From assembly GCA_021604105.1 (NCBI GenBank), contig BQIW01000015.1, positions 1 to 61,630 on the forward strand: a stretch of DNA of 61,630 nt, given 5' to 3'. The position numbers were made by a program, and so were the translations under genes. Below, in pieces: positions 1 through 7,823 of the stretch; position 1 is the stretch's first letter; each line of letters begins with the position of its first letter. The DNA is from Nitrospirales bacterium. Its GTDB lineage: Bacteria; Nitrospirota; Nitrospiria; Nitrospirales; UBA8639. The notes beneath the pieces were generated by a model. That model was not told the origin of the DNA and ran no database searches. It saw nothing but the letters and a program-made list of their open reading frames with translations.

Positions 1-1
1 G

Positions 2-1810
2 CCGGAGTATGAATTGTTGGATGAGGACGAATTGCCGGACATGTGTGGGGGCCGGATTGTTCCCGTCTATCATGAGACGAATGGGTTGAGCTCCAAGCAG
101 ATTCGACGAATTATTCGATCAATTTTTGACCATTATGCCGATCAGTTACACGAGATGCTGCCCTTAGCCATGCGAAGGCAGCTCGGGGTGCCAACCCTTC
201 CAGAAGCGTTACCCGTCTTACATTTTCCCAATCAGGAGCATTCGGTGGAGGCCTTGAATGCCTACGCGACGCCAGAGCATCAACGGCTGGCATTTGAGGA
301 ATTGTTTCTCCTGCAATTAGCACTGGCCATGCGGCGCCAAGGGCAGACTCAGGACATTGAAGGCATCCCATTTGCTGTTCGCAATCCGTTGGTTGAACAG
401 TTGAAAACTGTGTTGCCCTTTTCGCTCACTTCGGCACAAGAGCGGGTGATCAAGGAAATTAGCCATGATATGGGACGGCCAACCAGTATGAACCGCTTGC
501 TGCAAGGAGATGTCGGGTGTGGGAAGACCGTGGTGGCTCTTCATGCCATCGTGATGGCCTGTGGGTCTGGATATCAAGCTGCCCTGATGGCACCCACGGA
601 AGTGTTGAGCGAACAGCACTATCTTTCCTTGCGTCCCCTATTTGATGACCTGGGTATTCGGTGCCTCTTGTTGAAAGGCCGGCAATCCGGACGCGAACGC
701 GGGAAGATACTTGCAGGAATCCAGTCAGGTCGTGCGCAAGTGGTGGTTGGTACACACGCGTTGTTACAGCCGGATGTGCATTTTGCCAAACTGGGGTTGG
801 TGATTGTGGATGAGCAACACAAATTCGGTGTGCTGCAGCGCGCGCAGCTTCGTGGGAAAGCGGCATGGCATCCCGATGTGTTGGTGATGACCGCCACGCC
901 TATCCCCAGGACCTTAGCGATGACGCTGTATGGGGATTTGGATGTGTCAGTGATTGATCAATTTCCTCCAGGGAAAAAGCCCGTAAAGACGATGTTGTTC
1001 ACGACCGGACAACGGAAAGACGCGCATCGTTTGATGCGAAAAGAATTAGAAGCGGGGCGGCAGGCCTATGTGGTGTATCCGCTCGTTGAACCATCAGAAA
1101 AAATTGATTTGCAGGCAGCCATTGAGGCTGCCGAACGATTACGCGAAGACTGTGCCCCATTTCGTATCGGTTTGCTCCATGGCCGATTGCCGTCCCGCGA
1201 AAAACAAGTGGTCATGGCCCAGTTTAAAAAGAAAGAGATTGATGTGTTGGTGGCCACCACTGTTGTCGAGGTCGGGTTGGATGTTCACAATGCCACGGTC
1301 ATGCTCATTGAACATGCGGAACGGTTTGGATTGGCGCAATTGCATCAATTGCGGGGCCGGGTCGGGCGGGGTCTTTCTCAAGGCTATTGTATGCTGATTC
1401 ATGGCCTGGGGAAAATTCCTCCCTATTCCCAGCAAATACCCTTGACGCTTGAGTCCAGTCGGATGTCGCTCGATGAGATCGGGAGGCGTTCCCAGGGGGA
1501 ACCGTTTTCCCCTTCTACATCGAGGCGACGTCTTGGGGTGTTTGCGCAATGTGAGGACGGCTTTGCACTGGCGGAAGAAGACTTGAAAATTCGTGGGCCT
1601 GGGCATGTCTTAGGGGTCAAGCAATGGGGAGAAATGGATTTTCGTGTGGCGGATTTGGCTCGCGATACCATGTTGTTAATAAAAGCCAAACAAATGGCAG
1701 GAGAAATATTGGAATCCGATCCACGGTTGACGCTGTCTGACCATCGCATCCTCAAAGAAACATTGTTTCGAAAATGGGGTGAAAAGTTCGCTCTGGGTTC
1801 CATCGGATAA
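2..1810 (+). CDS. recG: ATP-dependent DNA helicase RecG, 5' truncated by window edge
   Basis: RecG is the superfamily 2 helicase that remodels stalled replication forks and branched recombination intermediates. The reading frame is open to the first bases of the window, so the N terminus (most of the wedge domain) lies outside; about 600 residues are visible. Seen: Walker A GDVGCGKT at about visible residue 165, the RecG-type box DEQHKFGV, TATPIPRTLAM, the motif VI region QLRGRVGRG, and the C-terminal RecG signature EEDLKIRGPG. Between the motif VI region and that signature lie roughly 40 extra residues, rich in Ser, Pro and Arg, which typical RecG proteins lack at this point. The frame runs through the insert without a stop, so it looks real and not like a frameshift. 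Confidence 0.95.
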   Translation, partial: PEYELLDEDELPDMCGGRIVPVYHETNGLSSKQIRRIIRSIFDHYADQLHEMLPLAMRRQLGVPTLPEALPVLHFPNQEHSVEALNAYATPEHQRLAFEELFLLQLALAMRRQGQTQDIEGIPFAVRNPLVEQLKTVLPFSLTSAQERVIKEISHDMGRPTSMNRLLQGDVGCGKTVVALHAIVMACGSGYQAALMAPTEVLSEQHYLSLRPLFDDLGIRCLLLKGRQSGRERGKILAGIQSGRAQVVVGTHALLQPDVHFAKLGLVIVDEQHKFGVLQRAQLRGKAAWHPDVLVMTATPIPRTLAMTLYGDLDVSVIDQFPPGKKPVKTMLFTTGQRKDAHRLMRKELEAGRQAYVVYPLVEPSEKIDLQAAIEAAERLREDCAPFRIGLLHGRLPSREKQVVMAQFKKKEIDVLVATTVVEVGLDVHNATVMLIEHAERFGLAQLHQLRGRVGRGLSQGYCMLIHGLGKIPPYSQQIPLTLESSRMSLDEIGRRSQGEPFSPSTSRRRLGVFAQCEDGFALAEEDLKIRGPGHVLGVKQWGEMDFRVADLARDTMLLIKAKQMAGEILESDPRLTLSDHRILKETLFRKWGEKFALGSIG

Positions 1811-1988
1811 CATCGGATATAACATTGGATATAAAATAGGGAGAGATCTTAGTGTGAAGGGGAAATGAGAATGCCCTGCCGTGGTTATAAATATTATTGT
1901 GGTCGTTCAGAATTAAGTACGTAGGTCCGAATTCCCTGTTTGACCTGCATAGGGGTTCATGGTAGATATCGCTAGTGAAAATGGCCTT

Positions 1989-2075
1989 GCCCGGATGGCG
2001 GAACTGGCAGACGCGCCGGACTCAAAATCCGGTTCTTTCACGAGAGTGGGAGTTCGACCCTCCCTCCGGGCACCA
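1989..2075 (+). tRNA. tRNA-Leu (anticodon CAA)
   Basis: The acceptor stem GCCCGGA pairs with TCCGGGC. The anticodon stem CCGGA/TCCGG encloses loop CTCAAAA, giving anticodon CAA (reads UUG). There is a long variable arm, as expected for a class II tRNA, a T arm GGGAG-TTCGACC-CTCCC, discriminator A and an encoded 3' CCA. It is a single gene, with no other tRNA nearby. Confidence 0.97.
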
Positions 2076-2184
2076 TTATCTGTCTTTAGGTGTAATAAAA
2101 ATCGAGAAAAAAAGATACAGCAGGGTAAGTCTTTAAGTGAAATTTCTGGTATGTTGATCAATAGATTTAAAGCCAAGAATTGAC

Positions 2185-2213
2185 TTGACAGGGGCTACTG
2201 CCTTGACTATAGT
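2185..2213 (+). promoter_or_regulatory. sigma-70 type promoter of the exported protein gene
   Basis: A perfect TTGACA -35 box (2185-2190), a 17-bp spacer and a TATAGT -10 box (2208-2213). Transcription would begin near 2220 and give a leader of about 80 nt before the ATG at 2301. Confidence 0.7.
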
Positions 2214-2300
2214 TGGTGCCCTTGATCATGGAGTAAAATCGTATATTTGAATTCGTTCGTTTTTTTTGATTATTCACTCACACTTCCAAGGAGGAGCCAC

Positions 2301-3056
2301 ATGCGGAAGGTAGGGTATTTAGGATTAGCAATGATTTTTGCAGGCTCGGTGAGCGTGGCGGTGGCGCAAGAGCGTCCACCTCAGCATGTAGGGTACGGGA
2401 CTGGTGTCGGAGACTCTCAAGGTGTAGGCGACAGGTCACGGGTGATGGACCAAGACGATATGTTGCGGTATCTCTCGGCGAATGAAACCATTCAGGGAGA
2501 AGTTCTGGCCGTTGATTTGTCCAGCCACAAGTTGTATCTCCTTAAAGGAGGGAGTTCCCAGGATGAACGGCAGACCCTGAGAGGGGCTTTGAACATCATG
2601 ACCCTGTATTTAGACAATAAAACAAATTTAGAGAATTTGAGGGCGATTGGGAAGGGCGACTATGTAACCGTGCAAGCTGAGAACGAGACGACAGAGACCC
2701 AACCATTTGGAACCGGCCGGAAGTTAGTTCGTGATGTGTATGTATTAGACGGGAGTCAATTGCTAGGAGGGATCGACAACCCTAACTTCAAAGGCGGGTT
2801 TGGTCAAGGGCCTGATCCTAACATGGCACAGGGTCAAAATATTATGAATGACAGTATGACTGGTGTGCCTGCTGGTGGGACTCAGGCAGGAGAGGTACAG
2901 ACTGGGATCGTCAGCGAAGTGGGGATGATGACTGGTGCCGCGCCTTGCTGGCAATGTGCCCCCCAACCCACCACAGTCAATGAACGGACAGATAAAACCA
3001 TTGCCACTGACTATGGGGATGATCGTAAGAACTATAACAAGGGTACCGTTCAATAG
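2301..3056 (+). CDS. exported protein of unknown function
   Basis: 251 residues. The ATG at 2301 is chosen over upstream in-frame starts because AAGGAGG lies seven bases before it and the protein then opens with a clear Sec signal peptide (MRKVGYLGLAMIFAGS, cleavage after AVAQ), so it is probably periplasmic. The mature part has a region near residues 75-150 that could be a small beta-barrel (GEVLAVDLSSHKLYLLKG, then a statement of ionic or charged residues), followed by a Gly/Asn/Met-rich low-complexity stretch and a C-terminal CWQC pair. The gene stands alone, with its own strong promoter and a strong terminator. I do not recognise the family; the beta-barrel reading is inference. Confidence 0.8.
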   Translation: MRKVGYLGLAMIFAGSVSVAVAQERPPQHVGYGTGVGDSQGVGDRSRVMDQDDMLRYLSANETIQGEVLAVDLSSHKLYLLKGGSSQDERQTLRGALNIMTLYLDNKTNLENLRAIGKGDYVTVQAENETTETQPFGTGRKLVRDVYVLDGSQLLGGIDNPNFKGGFGQGPDPNMAQGQNIMNDSMTGVPAGGTQAGEVQTGIVSEVGMMTGAAPCWQCAPQPTTVNERTDKTIATDYGDDRKNYNKGTVQ

Positions 3057-3090
3057 GTTTACTGATAACAAGCCATTTTTCTAGTGTAAA

Positions 3091-3127
3091 AGAGCGTGCC
3101 GGTCAATTTCCGGCACGCTCTTTTGTT
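3091..3127 (+). terminator. rho-independent terminator after the exported protein gene
   Basis: A perfect 12-bp stem (AGAGCGTGCCGG with CCGGCACGCTCT), a 7-nt loop and a TTTGTTT tail, 35 nt after the stop codon. Confidence 0.93.
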
Positions 3128-3211
3128 TATATGGTCTATGAAATTAATTAATAATGAGAAAAATAGATTTCGTCTGTTAATAAGCCGTTGGCGGGAGAAG
3201 ATTGAGAGCTC

Positions 3212-3436
3212 ATGGAGGAATTGGATCTTCGAGGGGTAATTTGTCCGTACAACTTTGTGAAAACGAAGCTCAAGCTGGAAACTTTAGAAAGCGGTGATCA
3301 GTTGAGGGTGTTGTTGGATGAAGGCGAACCAATTCGAAATGTTCCGCAAAGCATTACCAATGAGGGTCACCAGATCCTAAAACAAGAAAAAGTTGACCAT
3401 TATTACCGTGTGGTTATTCAGAAGGTAGATGTGTGA
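3212..3436 (+). CDS. TusA-family sulfurtransferase
   Basis: 74 residues, the usual size of a TusA/SirA/YedF protein. The family carries sulfur as a cysteine persulfide for tRNA thiolation, molybdopterin or sulfur oxidation. The N-terminal DLRGVICPYNF holds the conserved active-site cysteine of the CPxP motif, although the second proline is Asn here. The centre (SGDQLRVLLDEGEPIRNVP) also fits the family. The gene is convergent with rsmI, and the two coding ends overlap by 19 nt. There are no sulfur-metabolism neighbours, so the acceptor cannot be inferred. Confidence 0.85.
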   Translation: MEELDLRGVICPYNFVKTKLKLETLESGDQLRVLLDEGEPIRNVPQSITNEGHQILKQEKVDHYYRVVIQKVDV

Positions 3437-4164
3437 TGGGGGTCGACCTTAGAACTTTCGGGTAAGGGTTCCAGTTGCCTTTTCCTCCTTTGAGGTAACC
3501 CTTGAATTAACAATGTTATTTCTCCTTTAATCGATTTGTTTTTTACCTGTTGAATCACTTCTTCGATTTCTCCCCGTAGAATTTCTTCGTTGAGTTTTGT
3601 CAGTTCTCGTGTCAGGACAATGTGTCTGTTTCCCATGACGGTCGTGATGACTTGTAATGTTTTGAGAATCCGATGCTGGGTTTCAAAGACAACAATGGTA
3701 CCCTTTTCTTCTTTAATATTTTGGAAAAATTTTTCCCTGGCTCCTGGTTTTCTTGGCACAAATCCCTCAAAGATAAATCGATCCGTTTCCAAACCTGATA
3801 CGCATAATGCCGTCAGAACTGAAGATGGTCCTGGAATAGGGATAAGTGGAATATTAGACTTGATCGCCTGTCGAACCAGGTAAAACCCCGGATCAGAAAT
3901 AAGAGGGGTCCCCGCATCGCAAACCAAGGCAACGGAACTTCCTTCCTGGAGCCGATGGAGGAGAATGTCGGTTTTCTCCTCCTTGTTGAAATCGTGATAA
4001 CTGGTGAGTGGTGTGCCGATGTGATAATAGGTGCAGAGTTTTTGTGTGCGACGTGTGTCCTCAGCTGCAATAATGGCTACCTCTTGGAGAATGCGGATAG
4101 CCCGGAATGTCATATCTTCCAGATTTCCGATAGGCGTGCTGACAATATAGAGCGTTCCGGCCAT
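3418..4164 (-). CDS. rsmI: 16S rRNA (cytidine-1402-2'-O)-methyltransferase
   Basis: 248 residues, slightly short for RsmI. It uses SAM to methylate the 2'-OH of C1402 in the ribosomal P site. Seen: N-terminal GTLYIVSTPIGNLEDMTFRA, then AAEDTRRTQKL, TSYHDFNKEEK, LVCDAGTPLISDPG and IPGPSSVLTALCVSG, all landmarks of the tetrapyrrole-methylase-fold RsmI family. The C-terminal helical domain is short. Its 3' end runs into the end of the opposing TusA-like gene, so neither has room for its own terminator there. Confidence 0.96.
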   Translation of the reverse strand: MAGTLYIVSTPIGNLEDMTFRAIRILQEVAIIAAEDTRRTQKLCTYYHIGTPLTSYHDFNKEEKTDILLHRLQEGSSVALVCDAGTPLISDPGFYLVRQAIKSNIPLIPIPGPSSVLTALCVSGLETDRFIFEGFVPRKPGAREKFFQNIKEEKGTIVVFETQHRILKTLQVITTVMGNRHIVLTRELTKLNEEILRGEIEEVIQQVKNKSIKGEITLLIQGLPQRRKRQLEPLPESSKVDPHHTSTF

Positions 4165-4295
4165 GGTCTATTAAGGAAAAATGATATAGGGCAAGGTTGG
4201 AGATGGTACTGCGTGAGCCTGCTATTGTCCAGGACGATCCAGCCGTATTCGCCTGGTTTCGCAATGATGAGATATGAACGATGGGTGACATCCAT

Positions 4296-4500
4296 CGGTT
4301 GAAATGTCAAGTGGCTCTGGTTAGGGAGGTGGCGTGGGTATTGGATGTGCCATTGCCCATGGGATAGTGGGTCAATATGCGGAAGTCGCTATTTGTGGGA
4401 GACGTGTGGAAGAATGAGAGCGGTGGACCACATTCAGACTGGCGGAGATGTGCTGTCGATTCCATGTGATGTGACTCACTGGGTCGATGTCGTCCTGTAT
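4296..4500 (+). pseudogene. remnant of a short-chain dehydrogenase/reductase gene
   Basis: Translating three frames in turn gives the start of a classical SDR: QVALV, then in a second frame GGGVGIGCAIAHGIVGQYAE followed by VAICGRRVEE and a stop, then in a third frame GGDVLSIPCDVTHWVDV. This is the order of the SDR glycine-rich NAD(P) loop, the strand ending in GR, and the D-V-T cofactor motif. At least two frameshifts and a stop break it, and nothing after the first 70 or so residues survives. Family recognition is from motif order only. Confidence 0.65.
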
Positions 4501-4641
4501 TTATGCTCTCATGCGGCTTGTACTAACTAGGCACCCCTTAAATGTTTGTAGTGGAACTACCGCAGGCATTGCATAAGTGGATATGCGGTGTGACTTTCTT
4601 ATTTTTCTTAAACAAGAAATGCTGGTAACCTGTTGATTTTC

Positions 4642-4670
4642 TTGACCTTCCCTGGAGCCAGATCTATACT
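4642..4670 (+). promoter_or_regulatory. promoter of the tetrapyrrole operon
   Basis: TTGACC (-35, 4642-4647), a 17-bp spacer and TATACT (-10, 4665-4670). The expected transcription start near 4677 leaves only about 8 nt before the ATG at 4685 but 35 nt before the ATG at 4712. This supports the later start for the first gene. Confidence 0.7.
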
Positions 4671-4711
4671 CGATATGGCTCTTTGTGCATGTGTTTTTAC
4701 TAGGTTGTTCA

Positions 4712-5521
4712 ATGCCTGAATTACTGTCATATCTCACCATGGGCTTATATTTTGGAGGTACGCTCCTTTTTCTTCTTTATCTCTGGCACCGTTCTGATGT
4801 CATCTCAAAAATTTCTCTTGTGACCACAGGGTTGGGGTTCATTTCTCATACCTCGGGACTCATTATGGCCATGGTATCGATGGGCCATGTCCCTATTATG
4901 ACCTTTAAGGACGCGATGTCCTTTTTTGCCTGGGGGTTAGTATTGGTTTTTTTGGTTGTTGCCATGAAACGGGGCTTGGAGGTGTTGGGCGCCTTTATCC
5001 TTCCACTGGCCTTTCTGTCTCTCGTTTCGGCAACCCTGGCGCCTCAATCAGCCGATACTCTTGCCCCGGTCTTTCAGACGGTATGGGTGCATGTGACCCT
5101 GAGTATCTTAGGTACCATTGGATTTGCCGTGGCTTTCGTGGCCGGATTGATGTATGTGATGCAAGAGCGCCTCTTAAAATCCAAACAATTTAATGTGTTA
5201 TCTTTCAAGCTCCCACCACTGGACTTTTTAGATTCTCTCAATCAACGGTCTATCCTTTTTGGGTTTCCCCTATTGACCTTGGGAATTCTGACAGGGGCTG
5301 TTTCAGCCCAATTAACGATTGGATCGTATTTGAGCTGGAATTCTGAGCAAATATGGGCGTTAATTACCTGGTTCTTTTATTTCGCGGTCCTGATGGGAAG
5401 GGTGACGGCCGGATGGAGGGCGAAAAAAGCCGCGTATCTAACCATTGTGGGGTTTGCCGGAGTAATTTTGACTTTTGTCGGCATCCTTATCAAAAGTCCT
5501 CAACCGATGTCGCCGTTATGA
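4712..5521 (+). CDS. hemX: HemX/CcsA-type cytochrome c assembly membrane protein
   Basis: About 269 residues with eight predicted membrane helices. It resembles the HemX/CcsA/CcmC family, whose members handle haem at the membrane or stabilise glutamyl-tRNA reductase. Seen: MPELLSYLTMGLYFGGTLLF at the start, a Trp-rich stretch WNSEQIWALITWFFY near residue 215, and alternating hydrophobic helices throughout. An upstream in-frame ATG (4685) exists but sits almost on the predicted transcription start. The stop overlaps the hemA start (ATGA), so the two are translationally coupled. This position just before hemA is typical for hemX. Whether it acts in cytochrome c maturation or in HemA control cannot be told from sequence. 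Confidence 0.85.
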   Translation: MPELLSYLTMGLYFGGTLLFLLYLWHRSDVISKISLVTTGLGFISHTSGLIMAMVSMGHVPIMTFKDAMSFFAWGLVLVFLVVAMKRGLEVLGAFILPLAFLSLVSATLAPQSADTLAPVFQTVWVHVTLSILGTIGFAVAFVAGLMYVMQERLLKSKQFNVLSFKLPPLDFLDSLNQRSILFGFPLLTLGILTGAVSAQLTIGSYLSWNSEQIWALITWFFYFAVLMGRVTAGWRAKKAAYLTIVGFAGVILTFVGILIKSPQPMSPL

Positions 5522-6876
5522 ATATTATCGTTTTAGGCCTCAATCATCGGACGGCTTCCGTTGAGCTTCGGGAATTGCTGGCCATCCAGGATAGCCGGAT
5601 GGGAGAAGCGTTGGGTCGGCTCATGGCGTACTCCGGTATTAAAGAGGCCATGTATCTGGGGACTTGCAACCGTGTTGAAGTGTATGCGGTCGTAGAAAAG
5701 GGAGAATGGGGGTTTCGTCAATTGGAAGATTTTTTGGTCTCAACCCATTTCTCCTTGTCCACGGAGGATTTACTCCCTCACCTGTATCGATATAGTGATG
5801 ATGAAGCCATCGCGCATTTATTTCGGGTATCGGCTAGTTTAGATTCCATGGTCGTGGGAGAGCCCCAGGTCCTAGGGCAGGTAAAGGAAGCATACGATCT
5901 GGCTCTGACCCATCGTTCGTCCGGGGTCATTCTGAATAAGGTCGTCAAAAAAGCGATTTCGGTAGGGAAAAGTGTCCGTACGAACACCCGAATAGGGGAA
6001 TATGCGGTTTCGGTCAGCTATGCCGCTGTGGAATTAGCCAAAAAAGTTTTTTCGAATCTGAAACAACGAGTTGTGTTGTTAGTGGGTGCAGGGGAGATGG
6101 GAAAGTTGGCTGCGCAACACCTGGTGAATCAGGGCGTGAAGGAAGTCCTAATTACGAATCGAAATCATCATCGTGCTTTCATGCTGGCCGAACGCTTTCA
6201 TGGGCAGGCGGTTCCCTATGAACAGCTTCGAAGCACGCTACCCAAGGTGGATATTGTGATTTGCGCCACGGGTGCCCCCCACTATGTCATTACCAAGGAT
6301 GATATTGAAATGGCGGTGTATCATCGAATGAACCGCCCCATGTTTTTGATTGATATTACAGTGCCTCGAAATATTGATCCGGCGGTTAAAGATGTTGATA
6401 ACGCCTATGTGTTTGATATTGACGATCTCAAGGCCCATGTGGGCCATAACCAGGAAGAACGATTGAAAGAAGCTGAAACCGCGGAGCACATGGTCAAGGA
6501 AGAAGTGGGAAGTATGGTTGCCTGGGTTCGCGGACTGGAAGCAACGCCTACCATTGTAGCCTTGAGAAAAAAAGCGGAAGAGATCAAACAAGGCGAGTTG
6601 GAGAAAGTCTTCGGGCGGTTGGGGGAATTGTCGTCGAAGGAACGATCTGCCATAGAAGGCCTGGCGTCCGCGATTGTGAATAAATTACTCCATGGTCCGG
6701 TCGTGACCCTAAAATCGGAGGCACAATCTCAAAATGGATTTGCGTTCATTGAAGCTGCCCGCCGGTTCTTTGAACTCCGGGAACGGGAGATTCACTCCGG
6801 AGAGATACCACTCCTGGAAGATGAGACAGGTGATGGCGTTCGCGAGGAGCGCCTGCCACAGAAGGATGGCGTATGA
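5518..6876 (+). CDS. hemA: glutamyl-tRNA reductase
   Basis: 452 residues. It reduces glutamyl-tRNA(Glu) with NADPH to glutamate-1-semialdehyde, the first committed step of C5-pathway haem synthesis. The start MNIIVLGLNHRTASVELREL is family-typical; the longer frame upstream is the hemX coding region read in another phase. Seen: catalytic-Cys motif GTCNRVEVYA near residue 50, FRVSASLDSMVVGEPQVLGQ, the NADPH loop VGAGEMGKLAAQHL near 195, and a C-terminal dimerisation helix. It overlaps hemX and hemC by four bases each. Confidence 0.98.
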   Translation: MNIIVLGLNHRTASVELRELLAIQDSRMGEALGRLMAYSGIKEAMYLGTCNRVEVYAVVEKGEWGFRQLEDFLVSTHFSLSTEDLLPHLYRYSDDEAIAHLFRVSASLDSMVVGEPQVLGQVKEAYDLALTHRSSGVILNKVVKKAISVGKSVRTNTRIGEYAVSVSYAAVELAKKVFSNLKQRVVLLVGAGEMGKLAAQHLVNQGVKEVLITNRNHHRAFMLAERFHGQAVPYEQLRSTLPKVDIVICATGAPHYVITKDDIEMAVYHRMNRPMFLIDITVPRNIDPAVKDVDNAYVFDIDDLKAHVGHNQEERLKEAETAEHMVKEEVGSMVAWVRGLEATPTIVALRKKAEEIKQGELEKVFGRLGELSSKERSAIEGLASAIVNKLLHGPVVTLKSEAQSQNGFAFIEAARRFFELREREIHSGEIPLLEDETGDGVREERLPQKDGV

Positions 6877-7823
6877 ATCAAGGGAATAGTCAAGCACGCT
6901 CTACCCTCATTGTGGGAACACGAGGAAGCCAATTGGCGATATGGCAAGCCGAATGGGTGCAAGGACAGCTCAAAGCCCTTGCTCCGGATATTTCCGTCAT
7001 TCTGAAGCGTATTCAAACCAGCGGAGATAAGATTCAAGATGTGCCTTTGGCTAAAATTGGAGGAAAAGGCCTGTTTGTCAAAGAAATCGAAGAAGCGCTG
7101 CTCCGACGAGATATTGATCTGGCCGTGCATAGCATGAAAGACGTACCGTCAGAATTGCCTGAAGGGCTGGGAATTGTTTGTGTTCCCGAGCGGGAGGATC
7201 CCAGGGATGCGTTGATTGCCCGTGAAGGCCATACCTTGGCGACATTGCCGATCGGTGCACGAGTCGGAACCAGTAGTTTGCGAAGACAGGCGCAGTTGTT
7301 ACATGCTCGTCCGGATCTTGAGATTGCGATGTTGCGTGGGAATGTTGATACACGACTTCGCAAGGTTCGCGAGGGTCAGTATGATGCCATTATTCTGGCC
7401 GCCTCCGGGCTCAAGCGCTTAGGATGGGATCAGGAAGTGACGGAGTATTTGCCCGTGGATGTGAGTCTGCCGGCAATTGGGCAAGGTTCGTTGGGTCTTG
7501 AAGGACGGAAAGATGATTCCTGGATTCGAGATCTGGTGGCTCAGTTTGAACATCGGCCAACTCGGATTGCGGTCACTGCCGAACGGGCGTTGCTTGCAGG
7601 GTTGGAAGGCGGATGCCAGGTTCCTATTGCAGGGTATGCGACTCTCCAAGGGGACACCCTGACTCTGGAGGGGTTAGTCACGAGCCTTGATGGGAAACGA
7701 TATATCCGTCAAGTGGTAACGGGACCAGCGGGGGAAGCCGAATCAATTGGGACGCAGGTGGCTGAACAATTGTTGGACGGTGGGGCGCAACCCATTCTCC
7801 AGGAAATTTATGGGATGGCATGA
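6873..7823 (+). CDS. hemC: porphobilinogen deaminase (hydroxymethylbilane synthase)
   Basis: 316 residues. It joins four porphobilinogen units into hydroxymethylbilane. Seen: start of domain 1 IVGTRGSQLAIWQA, LAVHSMKDVPSELPEGL, RVGTSSLRRQAQLLHARPDL, and the cysteine that anchors the dipyrromethane cofactor in GLEGGCQVPIAGYA near residue 246. The start overlaps the hemA stop (ATGA) and its own stop overlaps the start of the next gene in the same way. The enzymes of one pathway are thus translationally chained. Confidence 0.98.
   Translation: MNQGNSQARSTLIVGTRGSQLAIWQAEWVQGQLKALAPDISVILKRIQTSGDKIQDVPLAKIGGKGLFVKEIEEALLRRDIDLAVHSMKDVPSELPEGLGIVCVPEREDPRDALIAREGHTLATLPIGARVGTSSLRRQAQLLHARPDLEIAMLRGNVDTRLRKVREGQYDAIILAASGLKRLGWDQEVTEYLPVDVSLPAIGQGSLGLEGRKDDSWIRDLVAQFEHRPTRIAVTAERALLAGLEGGCQVPIAGYATLQGDTLTLEGLVTSLDGKRYIRQVVTGPAGEAESIGTQVAEQLLDGGAQPILQEIYGMA

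Noticed and set aside
1139-1606. 155-residue minus-strand frame inside recG
   Set aside because: Antisense shadow of the helicase motifs with no independent support.
1801-1845. Short direct repeats CATCGGATAT-like after recG
   Set aside because: Only two or three imperfect copies of about 12 bases; too little to call a repeat element.
4640-4712. A riboswitch or leader regulator before the haem operon
   Set aside because: The leader is only about 35 nt after the predicted transcription start, too short for a cobalamin or similar riboswitch.
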